Below are positions 24,574-35,042 of a stretch of 64,000 nt of DNA, piece by piece. Source of the DNA: Cytophagaceae bacterium ABcell3 (GTDB lineage Bacteria > Bacteroidota > Bacteroidia > Cytophagales > Cytophagaceae). Position 1 is the stretch's first letter, and each line of letters starts with the position of its first letter. The DNA lies in the NCBI GenBank assembly GCA_030913385.1, contig CP133159.1, positions 4,052,584-4,116,583 of the forward strand. Direction: 5' to 3'. A program made the position numbers and the translations under genes. The notes below the pieces were generated by a model. The model was not told the origin of the DNA. It searched no databases and worked only from the letters and a program-made list of their open reading frames with translations.

Positions 24574-25254
24574 ATGGAAGTTACTTATTATGGACATTCG
24601 TGTTTTTTGGTCGAAACCGGAAATTCCAAAATTCTTTTTGACCCTTTTATTACTGGAAATTCTTTGGCCTCTCATATCGACATCAATAAGATAGAAGCTG
24701 ACTATATTTTACTTTCACACGGACATGCCGACCATGTGGGTGATGTGGAGGCGATAGCCAAAAGAACCGGCGCCATGATAGTAGGCCCTTTTGAGACTGT
24801 TTCATGGTTTGGGCAGAAAGGCCTTGAGAAAAACCATGGCATGAACCCTGGCGGAAAAGCCCGTTTTGACTTCGGCACCGTAAAAATGGTTTCTGCCATA
24901 CATTCCAGCAGCATGCCTGACGGATCTTACGGAGGCGTTGCCACAGGTTTTGTCATCGAAACAGCAGAAAAAACTTTCTACTACTCTGGCGACACAGCGC
25001 TTACCACTGACATGCGCCTGATCAAAGACCGCTATAAACTGGATTTTGCTTTCCTTTGTATTGGTGATACCTTTACCATGGATATAGAAGATGCAGTGGT
25101 AGCTGCTGAATATACCGGCACTTCCAAGATAATTGGAATGCACTATAATACGTTTCCTGTAATAGAGCTAGATGCTGCCTATGCACAGCAGGTAGCCCAA
25201 AAAGCTGGAAAAGAACTTGTTTTATTTGAAATCGGACAAACCATCAAATTATAA
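24574..25254 (+). CDS. UPF0173-type metal-dependent hydrolase (metallo-beta-lactamase fold, UlaG-like)
   Basis: A 226-residue single-domain metallo-beta-lactamase-fold protein. Metal ligands are visible in YYGHSCF (H8), the SHGHADHVGD motif (H69, H71, D73, H74), the histidine at AIHSSSM, D in YYSGDTAL and the C-terminal MHYNTFP. The physiological substrate of UPF0173 proteins is not established. It is 5 nt upstream of parA and probably co-transcribed. Confidence 0.88.
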   Translation: MEVTYYGHSCFLVETGNSKILFDPFITGNSLASHIDINKIEADYILLSHGHADHVGDVEAIAKRTGAMIVGPFETVSWFGQKGLEKNHGMNPGGKARFDFGTVKMVSAIHSSSMPDGSYGGVATGFVIETAEKTFYYSGDTALTTDMRLIKDRYKLDFAFLCIGDTFTMDIEDAVVAAEYTGTSKIIGMHYNTFPVIELDAAYAQQVAQKAGKELVLFEIGQTIKL

Positions 25255-25259
25255 TTTTA

Positions 25260-26039
25260 ATGGGTAAAATAATTGCCATAGCTAACCAGAAAGGTGGAGT
25301 GGGTAAAACCACTTCCGCCATTAACCTGGCAGCCAGTCTTGCGGCGCTAGAGTTTAAAACCCTCCTAGTGGACGCCGATCCTCAGGCAAATTCAACCTCA
25401 GGGCTTGGATTTGACCCTAAAACAATAGAAACCAGCATTTACGAATGTATGGTCGATGGAGATGATGCAGACGAACTGATTCTAGAAACAGAAGTTAGTT
25501 TCCTTGACCTCCTTCCATCTCATATAAACCTGGTAGGTGCTGAAGTGGAAATGATCAGCATCAGCAACAGGGAAGAAAAAATGAAAGAAGCAATGAAGAA
25601 CGTAAAAGAAAATTACGACTTCATTATCATCGACTGCTCCCCTTCCCTGGGTTTGATAACTGTAAACGCACTTACCGCAGCCAACTCTGTATTGATTCCT
25701 GTACAATGTGAATACTTTGCGCTTGAAGGTTTGGGCAAATTGCTCCATACCATCAAGATCATCCAGTCAAGGCTAAACCCAGACTTGACCATAGAGGGTA
25801 TTTTGCTGACTATGTACGACCAGCGTGTCAGGTTGTCCAATCAGGTAGTGGAAGAAGTCCGGTCACATTTTCAGCAACTGGTGTTTGACACCATTATTCC
25901 AAGAAACATCCGGCTTAGCGAATCTCCTAGTTTCGGACTGCCTGTCATTGCACATGATGCTGAAAGTAAAGGGGCTGTCAGCTACGTAAGCCTGGCACAT
26001 GAAATTCTGGAGAAAAACGGGATACCACTGGAGAAATAA
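25260..26039 (+). CDS. parA: Chromosome partitioning ATPase ParA (Soj)
   Basis: A 259-residue ParA of the short chromosomal type, without a DNA-binding N-terminal extension. It has the deviant Walker A KGGVGKTT (11-18), Walker A' LLVDADPQANST, and Walker B DFIIIDCSPSLG. ParA binds DNA non-specifically as an ATP dimer and moves ParB-parS complexes during segregation. It is followed by parB after 47 nt. Its position next to a DnaA-box cluster fits an origin-proximal parAB locus. Confidence 0.96.
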   Translation: MGKIIAIANQKGGVGKTTSAINLAASLAALEFKTLLVDADPQANSTSGLGFDPKTIETSIYECMVDGDDADELILETEVSFLDLLPSHINLVGAEVEMISISNREEKMKEAMKNVKENYDFIIIDCSPSLGLITVNALTAANSVLIPVQCEYFALEGLGKLLHTIKIIQSRLNPDLTIEGILLTMYDQRVRLSNQVVEEVRSHFQQLVFDTIIPRNIRLSESPSFGLPVIAHDAESKGAVSYVSLAHEILEKNGIPLEK

Positions 26040-26086
26040 ATTCGTTTGTTCTTTATTAAACGGAACAGGCACAAGATTAACGGATA

Positions 26087-26998
26087 ATGAGCCAAAAGAA
26101 AACACAAGCAAAAAGGAATGCATTAGGAAGAGGGCTTGGAGCCCTACTACAAGACTCTGGTAATGTAGATGCAAAAGAGTCACAAAGTAAAGAAACCACT
26201 GCGCCAAGCAATATTAGCGAAATACCTCTCGACTCAATAGAGGTAAACCCTTTTCAGCCAAGAACTTTATTTGACCAAACTGCCCTCCAAGAGCTGGCAG
26301 AGTCTATTAAAGTACAAGGCATTATTCAACCTGTTACTGTCAGGCAACTGAACAGGAACAAGTACCAATTGATATCGGGCGAAAGAAGGTTTCAAGCCTC
26401 CAAACTGGCCGGTCTCACGCAAATACCTGCTTTTATACGTACTGCCGATGACCAGCAAATGCTGGAAATGGCACTTATAGAAAACATTCAGCGGGAAAAC
26501 CTAAATGCCCTTGAAATTGCATTGAGTTACCAACGCCTGTTGTCTGAATGTGAACTAAAACAAGAAGAACTGGGCGACAGGGTTGGAAAGAAAAGGACAA
26601 CGGTCAATAATTACCTTCGTTTGTTGAAACTGCCACCAGACATCCAGGCTGCGCTTAGAGACAATCTAATAAGCATGGGGCATGCAAGGGCATTGATCAA
26701 TATTGAAAATGTAGACCTGCAACTGGCTATTTTCCGCAAGGTTGTAGACCAAGAACTTTCGGTAAGAAAAACAGAAGAGCTGGTACGTAGCTCTACGGAA
26801 AAAAAGAACGAGCCAGAAAAGAAAACCAAAGAGGAGTCTCCGCTCGCTTATGAACTACAAAATGTTCAGAGCAGGCTTTCTTCGCACTTTGGGACAAAAA
26901 TCAATATCAAAGCGGACAAGAACAACAAAGGTGAAATCAAAATCCCTTTTATGTCCAGTGAAGACCTCAACAGAATACTAGACTTGCTTAATTTCTGA
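26087..26998 (+). CDS. parB: Chromosome partitioning protein ParB (Spo0J)
   Basis: A 303-residue ParB. The N-terminus RNALGRGLGALL is typical. The CTPase domain has NPFQPRTLFDQTALQELAES, the GERRFQASKLAG box and ENIQRENLNALEIA. A helix-turn-helix (about 155-185, EELGDRVGKKRTTVNNYLRLL) reads parS. A C-terminal dimerisation segment follows a charged linker. It spreads on DNA from parS as a CTP-gated clamp and stimulates ParA. I did not identify a parS site in the window. Confidence 0.96.
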   Translation: MSQKKTQAKRNALGRGLGALLQDSGNVDAKESQSKETTAPSNISEIPLDSIEVNPFQPRTLFDQTALQELAESIKVQGIIQPVTVRQLNRNKYQLISGERRFQASKLAGLTQIPAFIRTADDQQMLEMALIENIQRENLNALEIALSYQRLLSECELKQEELGDRVGKKRTTVNNYLRLLKLPPDIQAALRDNLISMGHARALINIENVDLQLAIFRKVVDQELSVRKTEELVRSSTEKKNEPEKKTKEESPLAYELQNVQSRLSSHFGTKINIKADKNNKGEIKIPFMSSEDLNRILDLLNF

Positions 26999-27002
26999 TC
27001 AG

Positions 27003-27695
27003 ATGTCCGCAAGGCTTTTTTTTATTCTTATACCGGTCATATTTTTCCTGACCATAACTGAAGCGTTGGCGCAAGTGCCTGAAGAGGTACCTGAAGAAGC
27101 GCCTGAGGAGGTGCCTGAGGAAATCCCAGAAGAACGTGCGCCAGAATTTAATATGGAGCTCCCCCCGGACACAGTAGTCCGGGAAGAACCTCCTGCTTCA
27201 GCAGAACCTGTACCTCCAGTCAGGGACATTGAAGAAGAAGACGTAAACCGGATCCCGCGCCAACGCGCGCTTATGTCGGCCATACTGCCAGGGCTGGGGC
27301 AAACCTTTAACAGAAAATATTGGAAACTGCCCATCCTCTACGGCGCAGGGGTCGCAATGGGCTATCTCATTAGCTATAACCATTCAGAGCTTAGGGTACA
27401 CCAAGCCCTCTTGGATCAAGTCCGTGATGATCCTGCCGCGATAGACGAAATAGACAGGTACAATACCGAAGACGCCATTCGGGTACAAAGAGACTTTTAC
27501 CGACGCGACCGTGATATGTTTATCGTGGTTAGTGGACTTGTCTATGCCCTAAACATAATAGACGCTTACGTAGACGCACACATGAAGACTTTTGACCTGA
27601 GCGATGATCTTAGCATGAATGTTAGACCTGCTTTATTAAATAATAATTCCTATTTTTGCCCAGGTTTATCAATCAACTTAAATTTCAAAAAATGA
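27003..27695 (+). CDS. DUF5683 domain protein with signal peptide and PEEVPEE repeats
   Basis: A 230-residue exported or membrane-associated protein. A signal peptide (about 1-24, ending EALAQ) is followed by an acidic, proline-rich tract of tandem PEE units (25-45). The DUF5683 region then has RQRALMSAILPGLGQTFNRK and the hydrophobic ILYGAGVAMGYLISYNHSE, with a second hydrophobic stretch near 174-190. The function of this Bacteroidota family is unknown to me. The stop codon overlaps the dapB start (ATGA), so the two are translationally coupled. Confidence 0.8.
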   Translation: MSARLFFILIPVIFFLTITEALAQVPEEVPEEAPEEVPEEIPEERAPEFNMELPPDTVVREEPPASAEPVPPVRDIEEEDVNRIPRQRALMSAILPGLGQTFNRKYWKLPILYGAGVAMGYLISYNHSELRVHQALLDQVRDDPAAIDEIDRYNTEDAIRVQRDFYRRDRDMFIVVSGLVYALNIIDAYVDAHMKTFDLSDDLSMNVRPALLNNNSYFCPGLSINLNFKK

Positions 27696-28411
27696 GAATC
27701 ATGCTTATTGGCTATGGAAAAATGGGTAAAACCATTGAACAAATAGCCTTAAAAAGAGGACATACCATTCCGCACATTATAGATGTATCTAACAATGACG
27801 AGCTTAAAAACATAGATGGCTCTATGGTAGATGCAGCTATTGAATTTACACAACCTGAAAGTGCTTTTAACAATATTAAGCACTGTATCGAAAATAATAT
27901 TCCTATCGTATCTGGCACCACTGGCTGGTTAGACAGAAAGTCTGAAATAGAACAGCTTTGCAAAGAAAAGAACGGTGCTTTTTTCTATGCTTCCAATTAT
28001 AGCGTTGGGGTAAACCTGTTTTTCCACCTCAACAAGGTATTGGCCAAAATAATGAACAACTACCCACAGTATGATGTATCTATGGAAGAGATTCACCATA
28101 CAGAGAAAAAAGATGCTCCAAGCGGAACGGCCATTACATTAGCTGAAGGATTGCTTTCTCAGTATGACAAAAAAGACCAATGGGTCAATGAAGAGAAAGG
28201 CAAAGAAAACGAGCTACCAATTGTATCCAAAAGAATTGAGAATGTACCAGGTACCCATACCGTATTTTACAATTCAGAAGTAGATTCGATTGAAATAAAA
28301 CATACAGCCCACAGTAGGCATGGATTCGCCGAAGGGTCAGTAGTTGCAGCAGAGTGGATCCAAGGCAAAAAAGGCATCTTGGGTATGGAAGATATGTTAA
28401 AAATCGGATAA
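27692..28411 (+). CDS. dapB: 4-hydroxy-tetrahydrodipicolinate reductase
   Basis: A 239-residue DapB. The ATG at 27692 gives MRIMLIGYGKMGKTIE with the GxGxxG nucleotide-binding motif. A more upstream ATG would add 12 residues overlapping the previous gene and is not conserved-looking. The substrate-binding motif EIHHTEKKDAPSGTA and the catalytic lysine are present. It reduces HTPA in the diaminopimelate/lysine pathway that feeds peptidoglycan. Sits between the DUF5683 gene (4-nt overlap) and lepB (4-nt gap). Confidence 0.95.
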   Translation: MRIMLIGYGKMGKTIEQIALKRGHTIPHIIDVSNNDELKNIDGSMVDAAIEFTQPESAFNNIKHCIENNIPIVSGTTGWLDRKSEIEQLCKEKNGAFFYASNYSVGVNLFFHLNKVLAKIMNNYPQYDVSMEEIHHTEKKDAPSGTAITLAEGLLSQYDKKDQWVNEEKGKENELPIVSKRIENVPGTHTVFYNSEVDSIEIKHTAHSRHGFAEGSVVAAEWIQGKKGILGMEDMLKIG

Positions 28412-28415
28412 CTGC

Positions 28416-29510
28416 ATGAAATTTAACTTCCGAAAGAAGAAAAAAGAAGCTCCAAAAACCAAGTCCAAGGAGTGGTTAGACGCTATAGTCTTTGCCGTTA
28501 TAGCGGCCACCCTTATTCGTTGGGCATTTTTAGAAGCTTTTACCATTCCTACACAGTCTATGGAAAAGTCCCTCCTCGTGGGGGATTATCTTTTTGTGAG
28601 CAAAGTACATTATGGCACCAGAACGCCCAAAACACCTTTGCAGCTCCCATTAACACATCAAACCATTTGGGGTACCAATATCCCATCTTACCTGGACTGG
28701 ATTCAACTACCGCAATACAGACTTCCAGGCTTTACCTCTGTAAAAAACAATGACGTGGTCGTATTCAACTACCCCCCTGACGATTACCCCACAGACCTTA
28801 AGACCAATTATATCAAACGTTGCCTAGCCATTGCCGGCGATACTTTTGAAATCAGAAACCAAGAAGTTTTGATCAATGGCACCCCTGTGGAAGATCCTCC
28901 TCAAACACAGTTCAGCTACTATGTAGAACCCCACGGCAGGCCACTGTTCACCCGTTTCAGGACATTGCTTAGGAAATACAATGTAACAGATTTCGACGCA
29001 GCTCCTGACGGATACCGTATCTGGACTACCCCAGAAACAGCCAAGCAATTTGAAGCCGAAGAATACATCAAAAGGGTTACCCCACTTATGCAACGGCCAC
29101 ACGAAGGAGATGCGAGCATATTTCCCCATGATGCACGGTTCATGTGGAACCAAGACAATATGGGGCCACTATGGATACCCGCCAAAGGAGCCACTATTTC
29201 TATGACACCAGAAAATGTAGTGCTTTATGGCCATACAATTGTAAACTTTGAACACCTAGACAATGCCAGCGTGACAAATGACCAGCTTTTCATAGACAGC
29301 GAACCAGTCATGGAGTATACTTTTACCCAAGACTATTACTTTATGGTAGGCGACAACCGGCACAATTCATTAGACTCTAGGTATTGGGGCTTCGTTCCGG
29401 AAGACCACATAGTCGGAAAAGCAGCATTACTATGGCTCTCCATAGACCCAGACCCAGACAGCTTTATCAACCGAGTACGATGGAATAGGATTTTTAACAT
29501 TATTAGATAA
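28416..29510 (+). CDS. lepB: Signal peptidase I (long Bacteroidota form)
   Basis: A 364-residue S26 peptidase with one N-terminal membrane segment (about 20-40). The nucleophile S48 lies in IPTQSMEKSLLVGDY and the general base K134 in NYIKRCLAIAGD. The C-terminal box is MVGDNRHNSLDSRYWG. Between the catalytic boxes is a long insertion (about 155-290), usual in this phylum. It removes signal peptides from exported preproteins on the outer face of the inner membrane. Last gene of the parA-to-lepB run. Confidence 0.95.
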   Translation: MKFNFRKKKKEAPKTKSKEWLDAIVFAVIAATLIRWAFLEAFTIPTQSMEKSLLVGDYLFVSKVHYGTRTPKTPLQLPLTHQTIWGTNIPSYLDWIQLPQYRLPGFTSVKNNDVVVFNYPPDDYPTDLKTNYIKRCLAIAGDTFEIRNQEVLINGTPVEDPPQTQFSYYVEPHGRPLFTRFRTLLRKYNVTDFDAAPDGYRIWTTPETAKQFEAEEYIKRVTPLMQRPHEGDASIFPHDARFMWNQDNMGPLWIPAKGATISMTPENVVLYGHTIVNFEHLDNASVTNDQLFIDSEPVMEYTFTQDYYFMVGDNRHNSLDSRYWGFVPEDHIVGKAALLWLSIDPDPDSFINRVRWNRIFNIIR

Positions 29511-32500
29511 ACGATGATATAAATGTAGTGCCGATTTTTTACCGCCACAGAGAGTAATAATATCATTACTTCAATTCATAATAGCCTGTCATTACTCCCC
29601 CGTCACGTCGCGAGGAGGAACGACGGTATAACCTGCCATCCCTAGGAACGAGGGATCTGTTAGACACTGGTACATATAAAATTATCCGCTGAATCAACCT
29701 ACACAGCTCACCCTAAACAGATTGCCGCGGCATTGTTTCATAAGAAACTTAAAGTATTACATTTCATACCAAAGAACTTTATCAACCACTACCTTGCGCC
29801 TCGCAATGACAGGTTAGTTCTGGTTTTCTGCTAATTACAACCTATAACAACCTGTCATCCCGAGGAACGAGGGATCTGTTAGGCTTTGGCACCTACCTAA
29901 TATTTGGCAATTCATACACTGCTTTACCCAAAACAGACCCCGCAACAGGTGCGGGGAGGCAGCTATGTTGTTTGTTTTTGGATTAAAACACCAGCCCAAA
30001 TATAACACCCAAAGCCAGCGATAACCTCCAAACTGGTAAGAGCCCAAAAGTAGAACAAAAGGAATAGGTCAATAATAAGCAGTCCGGTAGCTGCTAAGGG
30101 CGGGCGGGGACTCTATGGCTGGCGTGGGCATATTGCGGCTTGTGGGGTGCCGGATTTTTAAAAATGCCGCCATTAAGAACTGCCTTTGACAGTGAATCGT
30201 CAGTTAAGGCATTTTTCTGGCAGGGAGGGATTGTGCGTTTAGTGCGTGGCAATATGCCTTCAGCCATAGTGTCTTTTTTTGGTTACCTTTTTTGGACAAG
30301 CAAAAAAGGTAAGAAAAAGTGGAGAAAGAGCAATAAGTTACATTAGCTCATTGGGTGAATTAAAGGATAATTATAGACCAATTATCCCCATGAACCAAAC
30401 AAAACCGCTTACCCCAAACAGATTGCCGCGGCATTGTTTCATAAGGAACTTTAAGTATTAAATTTCATACCAAAGCACTCTACCAACCACCACCTTGCGC
30501 CTCGCAATGACGGTTAAATTCTGGCCTTTCTGCTATTTATCAATCATTTATTGTAAATATAAAAACCTCCCCGACAGCTATTAAGTCACCAGAAAATACC
30601 CGTCAGCGTCCACATGACCTGACGGCGTATGGAGGAACAAGGGATCTGTCAGACAATAGCGCCAACCTAATATTAGGCAACTCACGCACTGCTTTATCCC
30701 AACAGACCCCGCAACAGGTGCGGGGAGGCAGCTATGTTGTTTGTTTTTGGAGCTTAAAACACCAGCCCAAATATAACACCCAAAGCCAGCGATAACCTCC
30801 AAACTGGTAAGAGCCCAAAAGTAGAACAAAAAGAATAGGTCAATAATAAGCAGTCCGGTAGCTGCTAAGGGCGGGCGGGGACTCTATGGCTGGCGTGGGC
30901 ATATTGCGGCTTGTGGGGTGCCGGATTTTTAAAAATGCCGCCATTAAGAACTGCCTTTGACAGTGAATCGTCAGTTAAGGCATTTTTCTGGCAGGGAGGG
31001 ATTGTGCGTTTAGTGCGTGGCAATATGCCTTCAGCCATAGTGTCTTTTTTTGGTTACCTTTTTTGGACAAGCAAAAAAGGTAAGAAAAAGTGGAGAAAGA
31101 GCAATAAGTTACATTAGCTCATTGGGTGAATTAAAGGATAATTATAGACCAATTATCCCCATGAACCAAACAAAACCGCTTACCCCAAACAGATTGCCGC
31201 GGCATTGTTTCATAAGGAACTTTAAGTATTAAATTTCATACCAAAGCACTCTACCAACCACCACCTTGCGCCTCGCAATGACGGTTAAATTCTGGCCTTT
31301 CTGCTATTTATCAATCATTTATTGTAAATATAAAAACCTCCCCGACAGCTATTAAGTCACCAGAAAATACCCGTCAGCGTCCACATGACCTGACGGCGTA
31401 TGGAGGAACAAGGGATCTGTCAGACAATAGCGCCAACCTAATATTAGGCAACTCACGCACTGCTTTATCCCAACAGACCCCGCAACAGGTGCGGGGAGGC
31501 AGCTATGTTGTTTGTTTTTGGATTAAAACACCAGCCCAAATATAACACCCAAAGCCAGCGATAACCTCCAAACTGGTAAGAGCCCAAAAGTAGAACAAAA
31601 GGAATAGGTCAATAATAAGCAGTCCGGTAGCTGCTAAGGGCGGGCGGGGACTCTATGGCTGGCGTGGGCATATTGCGGCTTGTGGGGTGCCGGATTTTTA
31701 AAAATGCCGCCATTAAGAACTGCCTTTGACAGTGAATCGTCAGTTAAGGCATTTTTCTGGCAGGGAGGGATTGTGCGTTTAGTGCGTGGCAATATGCCTT
31801 CAGCCATAGTGTCTTTTTTTGGTTACCTTTTTTGGACAAGCAAAAAAGGTAAGAAAAAGTGGAGAAAGAGCAATAAGTTACATTAGCTCATTGGGTGAAT
31901 TAAAGGATAATTATAGACCAATTATCCCCATGAACCAAACAAAACCGCTTACCCCAAACAGATTGCCGCGGCATTGTTTCATAAGGAACTTTAAGTATTA
32001 AATTTCATACCAAAGCACTCTACCAACCACCACCTTGCGCCTCGCAATGACGGTTAAATTCTGGCCTTTCTGCTATTTATCAATCATTTATTGTAAATAT
32101 AAAAACCTCCCCGACAGCTATTAAGTCACCAGAAAATACCCGTCAGCGTCCACATGACCTGACGGCGTATGGAGGAACAAGGGATCTGTCAGACAATAGC
32201 GCCAACCTAATATTAGGCAACTCACGCACTGCTTTATCCCAACAGACCCCGCAACAGGTGCGGGGAGGCAGCTATGTTGTTTGTTTTTGGATTAAAACAC
32301 CAGCCCAAATATAACACCCAAAGCCAGCGATAACCTCCAAACTGGTAAGAGCCGAAAAGTAGAGCAAAAAGAATAGGTCAATAATAAGCAGTCCGGTAGC
32401 TGCTAAGGGCGGGCGGGGACTCTATGGCTGGCGTGGGCATATTGCGGCTTGTGGGGTGCCGGATTTTTAAAAATGCCGCCATTAAGAACTGCCTTTGACA

Positions 32501-32881
32501 GTGAATCGTCAGTTAAGGCATTTTTTTGGCAGGGAGGGATTGTGCGTTTAGCGCGTGGCAATATGCCTTTCAGCCATAGTGTCTTTTTTTGGTTACCTTT
32601 TTTGGACAAGCAAAAAAGGTAAGAAAAAGTGGAGAATGGGCAATAAGTCACATTAGCTCATTGGGTGAATTAAAGGATAATTATAGACCTGTCAGACACA
32701 TAATCCCCCCCCTAAAAATCAACCTACACAGCTTACCCCAAACAGATTGCCGCGGCATTATTTCATAAGGAACTAAATACTTAAAATTCAATTAAAAGAA
32801 CTTCACCCACCACTATCTAGTGCCTCGCAATGACGGTTAAGTTTTGGGTTTCTGCTATTAATACACCTTTACCCCTCTCCC
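29511..32881. repeat. Gene-free tandem repeat array 1, four units of about 770 bp
   Basis: The hairpin CCCCGCAACAGGTGCGGGG recurs at 29938, 30707, 31478 and 32247 (spacings 769, 771 and 769). Each unit also contains a segment around GGCATATTGCGGCTTGTGG, GCCGGATTTTTAAAAATGCC, AATCGTCAGTTAAGGCA, the stem TTACCTTTTTT/AAAAAAGGTAA and a block with AGATTGCCGCGGCATTG and CTCGCAATGACGG. Units 2 and 3 are almost identical, while unit 1 is divergent at its start and unit 4 at its end. The short frames that recur once per unit are repeat artefacts. No gene, tRNA or transposase is visible. Confidence 0.92.
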
Positions 32882-33544
32882 CTACCACTCAATAGCCTCT
32901 TTCCCTACAGATTTCAAGTATTCATTGGCCTTGCTAAAATGCTTACAGCCTAGAAACCCCCTATGGGCAGAAAACGGTGAAGGGTGTGCAGCTTTTAGAG
33001 CCAAATGTTTTTCAGCATCGATCATTGCTTCTTTAGAGTGCGCATAAGCCCCCCATAAAAAGAAAACCACATTTTCCTTCTCGCTAGAAACTTTTTTAAT
33101 TACGGTATCTGTAAACACCTCCCATCCTTTTTTCTGGTGCGAGCCTGGAGTCCCCGCCCGTACAGTCAACGTAGCGTTGAGCAACAGCACTCCCTGTTTG
33201 GCCCAATGTTCTAAATTGCCATTGGCTGGTATTTCCTTCCCAATATCACTTTTGAGTTCTTTAAAAATGTTTTTTAACGATGGCGGGCATTTAACGCCGT
33301 CATTGACCGAAAAGCACAGACCATTGGCTTGCCCTTCACCATGGTAGGGATCCTGTCCTATAATTACGGCTTTTACTTTGTCAAACGGACAGAAGCGAAA
33401 AGCTGAAAATATTAAATGCTGAGGAGGATATATCACATGCATTTCCTGGTCCGTTTCCACAAATGACTTTAGCTGTTGAAAATAAGACTTTTCAAATTCA
33501 CCTTCTAAAACAGACTTCCAAGAAACATCAATATCTAAAAACAT
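32882..33544 (-). CDS. ung: Uracil-DNA glycosylase
   Basis: A 220-residue family 1 UDG. The water-activating motif GQDPYHGEGQANGLCFSV contains the catalytic aspartate D65. VLLLNATLTVRAG follows, and the DNA-intercalating HPSPFSAHRGFLGCKHFSKAN loop carries the catalytic histidine. It removes uracil from DNA to start base-excision repair. A minus-strand TAAGTTTG box (33595-33588) upstream fits the -7 consensus. The gene is divergent from apaG. Confidence 0.96.
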   Translation of the reverse strand: MFLDIDVSWKSVLEGEFEKSYFQQLKSFVETDQEMHVIYPPQHLIFSAFRFCPFDKVKAVIIGQDPYHGEGQANGLCFSVNDGVKCPPSLKNIFKELKSDIGKEIPANGNLEHWAKQGVLLLNATLTVRAGTPGSHQKKGWEVFTDTVIKKVSSEKENVVFFLWGAYAHSKEAMIDAEKHLALKAAHPSPFSAHRGFLGCKHFSKANEYLKSVGKEAIEW

Positions 33545-33632
33545 AATTTTTTAGGTAGGAATTTAAACAAACAGCTTGAATTTATACAAACTTATAACTA
33601 AATTGAACTACTAACATAAAAAACCTTTCGTC

Positions 33633-34019
33633 ATGGTTACAAAAACAACACAAGGAGTTAAAGTAAGTGTAGTTACAGCTTACCAGCCAGAATACTCAAA
33701 CCCTGGTCAGTTTCATTATGTGTTTACTTATAAAATAACCATTGAAAACACCAGTGACCATACGATTCAACTACTGAGAAGGCACTGGTATATCCATGAT
33801 GCCAACGGACTAGTGAGAGAAGTGGAAGGTGAAGGTGTCGTAGGGCAACAACCGGTGCTAGAGCCAGGGCAGTCGCATGAATATATTTCAGGCTGCAACT
33901 TAAAGACAGAAATAGGAAAAATGAAAGGCTGTTATACCATGGAAAAAATCGTAGATGGCAGTAAATTCCCTGTCAATATTCCTGAATTTGTACTTGCAGC
34001 TCCTTTTAAAATGAATTAA
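33633..34019 (+). CDS. apaG: ApaG domain protein
   Basis: A 128-residue single ApaG (DUF525) beta-sandwich. It has YVFTYKITIENTSDHTIQLLRRHWYI, the GEGVVGQQPVLEPGQSHEY turn and a GCYTME strand. The family is widespread; the molecular role of stand-alone ApaG is not firmly known. It is followed 15 nt later by a methyltransferase gene. Confidence 0.93.
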   Translation: MVTKTTQGVKVSVVTAYQPEYSNPGQFHYVFTYKITIENTSDHTIQLLRRHWYIHDANGLVREVEGEGVVGQQPVLEPGQSHEYISGCNLKTEIGKMKGCYTMEKIVDGSKFPVNIPEFVLAAPFKMN

Positions 34020-34034
34020 TGTGTATTTTTGAGG

Positions 34035-34823
34035 ATGACAGGAACAGCAGGGATTATCCTTAGATACATACAGTTTTTATTAAAATCAGGGAATGAGCAT
34101 TCGGTTCATTCCCCTTTTATTTTTGATCTCTACACAACTGTAATAACTCCAGATAAACAGTACTACGTTTTTGAAGATATAGAAGGCTTGAGAAAAAGCC
34201 TCCTTGCCCGTAAGGACTCCATACCCATTAACGACTTTGGGGCTGGCTCAAGGGTCACCCAAAGTACTTCAAGAAGGATATCCAGTATAGCCAAAAACTC
34301 AGAAAAACCGCCCAAACTGGCACAGCTCCTGTTTAAAATAACCGAAAGATTTCAACCTGACACCATTTTAGATTTAGGAACCTCACTGGGCTTAACTACA
34401 CTTTATCTAAGCAAAGCTGCCCCAAAGTCCACAGTGTATACTTTTGAAGGCTGCCCGGAAACGTTGGAAGTAGCAAAAGAAAACTTCCGAAAACTAAATG
34501 CGGTAAACATCAAACCCGTTTTAGGAAACATAGACGATACTTTACCTCAAGTCCTTCAGCAAATAAAATCGGCTGACCTAGTTTTCTTTGACGCCAACCA
34601 TAAATATGAAGCCACTTTAAACTACTTCAATATTTGCCTGCAAAAAGCAACGCAAGACAGCATTTTTATCTTTGATGACATATACTGGTCATCAGGCATG
34701 CAGAAAGCTTGGCAGGAAATCAAGGATAACGACCATGTCAGACTTAGTGTAGACCTTTTTTACATGGGCTTGGTCTTCTTTAGAAAAAAGCAACCTAAAC
34801 AACATTTTGTATTACGTCCCTAA
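34035..34823 (+). CDS. Class I SAM-dependent methyltransferase (O-methyltransferase-like)
   Basis: A 262-residue protein from the ATG at 34035; an in-frame TTG six bases earlier is a weaker start. Motif I is DTILDLGTSLGLTTLYLS, the acidic strand 2 is VYTFEGCPETL, and ADLVFFDANHKYEATLNYF with IFDDIYWS resembles O-methyltransferases that bind a metal. The N-terminal SVHSPFIFDLY segment is typical of a Bacteroidota group of unknown substrate. No function beyond methyl transfer can be assigned. Confidence 0.8.
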   Translation: MTGTAGIILRYIQFLLKSGNEHSVHSPFIFDLYTTVITPDKQYYVFEDIEGLRKSLLARKDSIPINDFGAGSRVTQSTSRRISSIAKNSEKPPKLAQLLFKITERFQPDTILDLGTSLGLTTLYLSKAAPKSTVYTFEGCPETLEVAKENFRKLNAVNIKPVLGNIDDTLPQVLQQIKSADLVFFDANHKYEATLNYFNICLQKATQDSIFIFDDIYWSSGMQKAWQEIKDNDHVRLSVDLFYMGLVFFRKKQPKQHFVLRP

Positions 34824-35042
34824 AAAATAAGCAAGTTGCTCCCCTTATGTTGAAACTACATAAAAAATCATAATAGTAATTATCCAGAAACATAAGCGCT
34901 ATTATTCGAGTAGTCATACATGACTTTTGTAAAGGCATTCATCATTCCCAACCCAATAAAACACTTTAGGTCAAAATCATAATAATCCTAAAGCATTGCA
35001 ATATTGAGGAAAAAACATAAATTTACCGCACATTCAATCATT

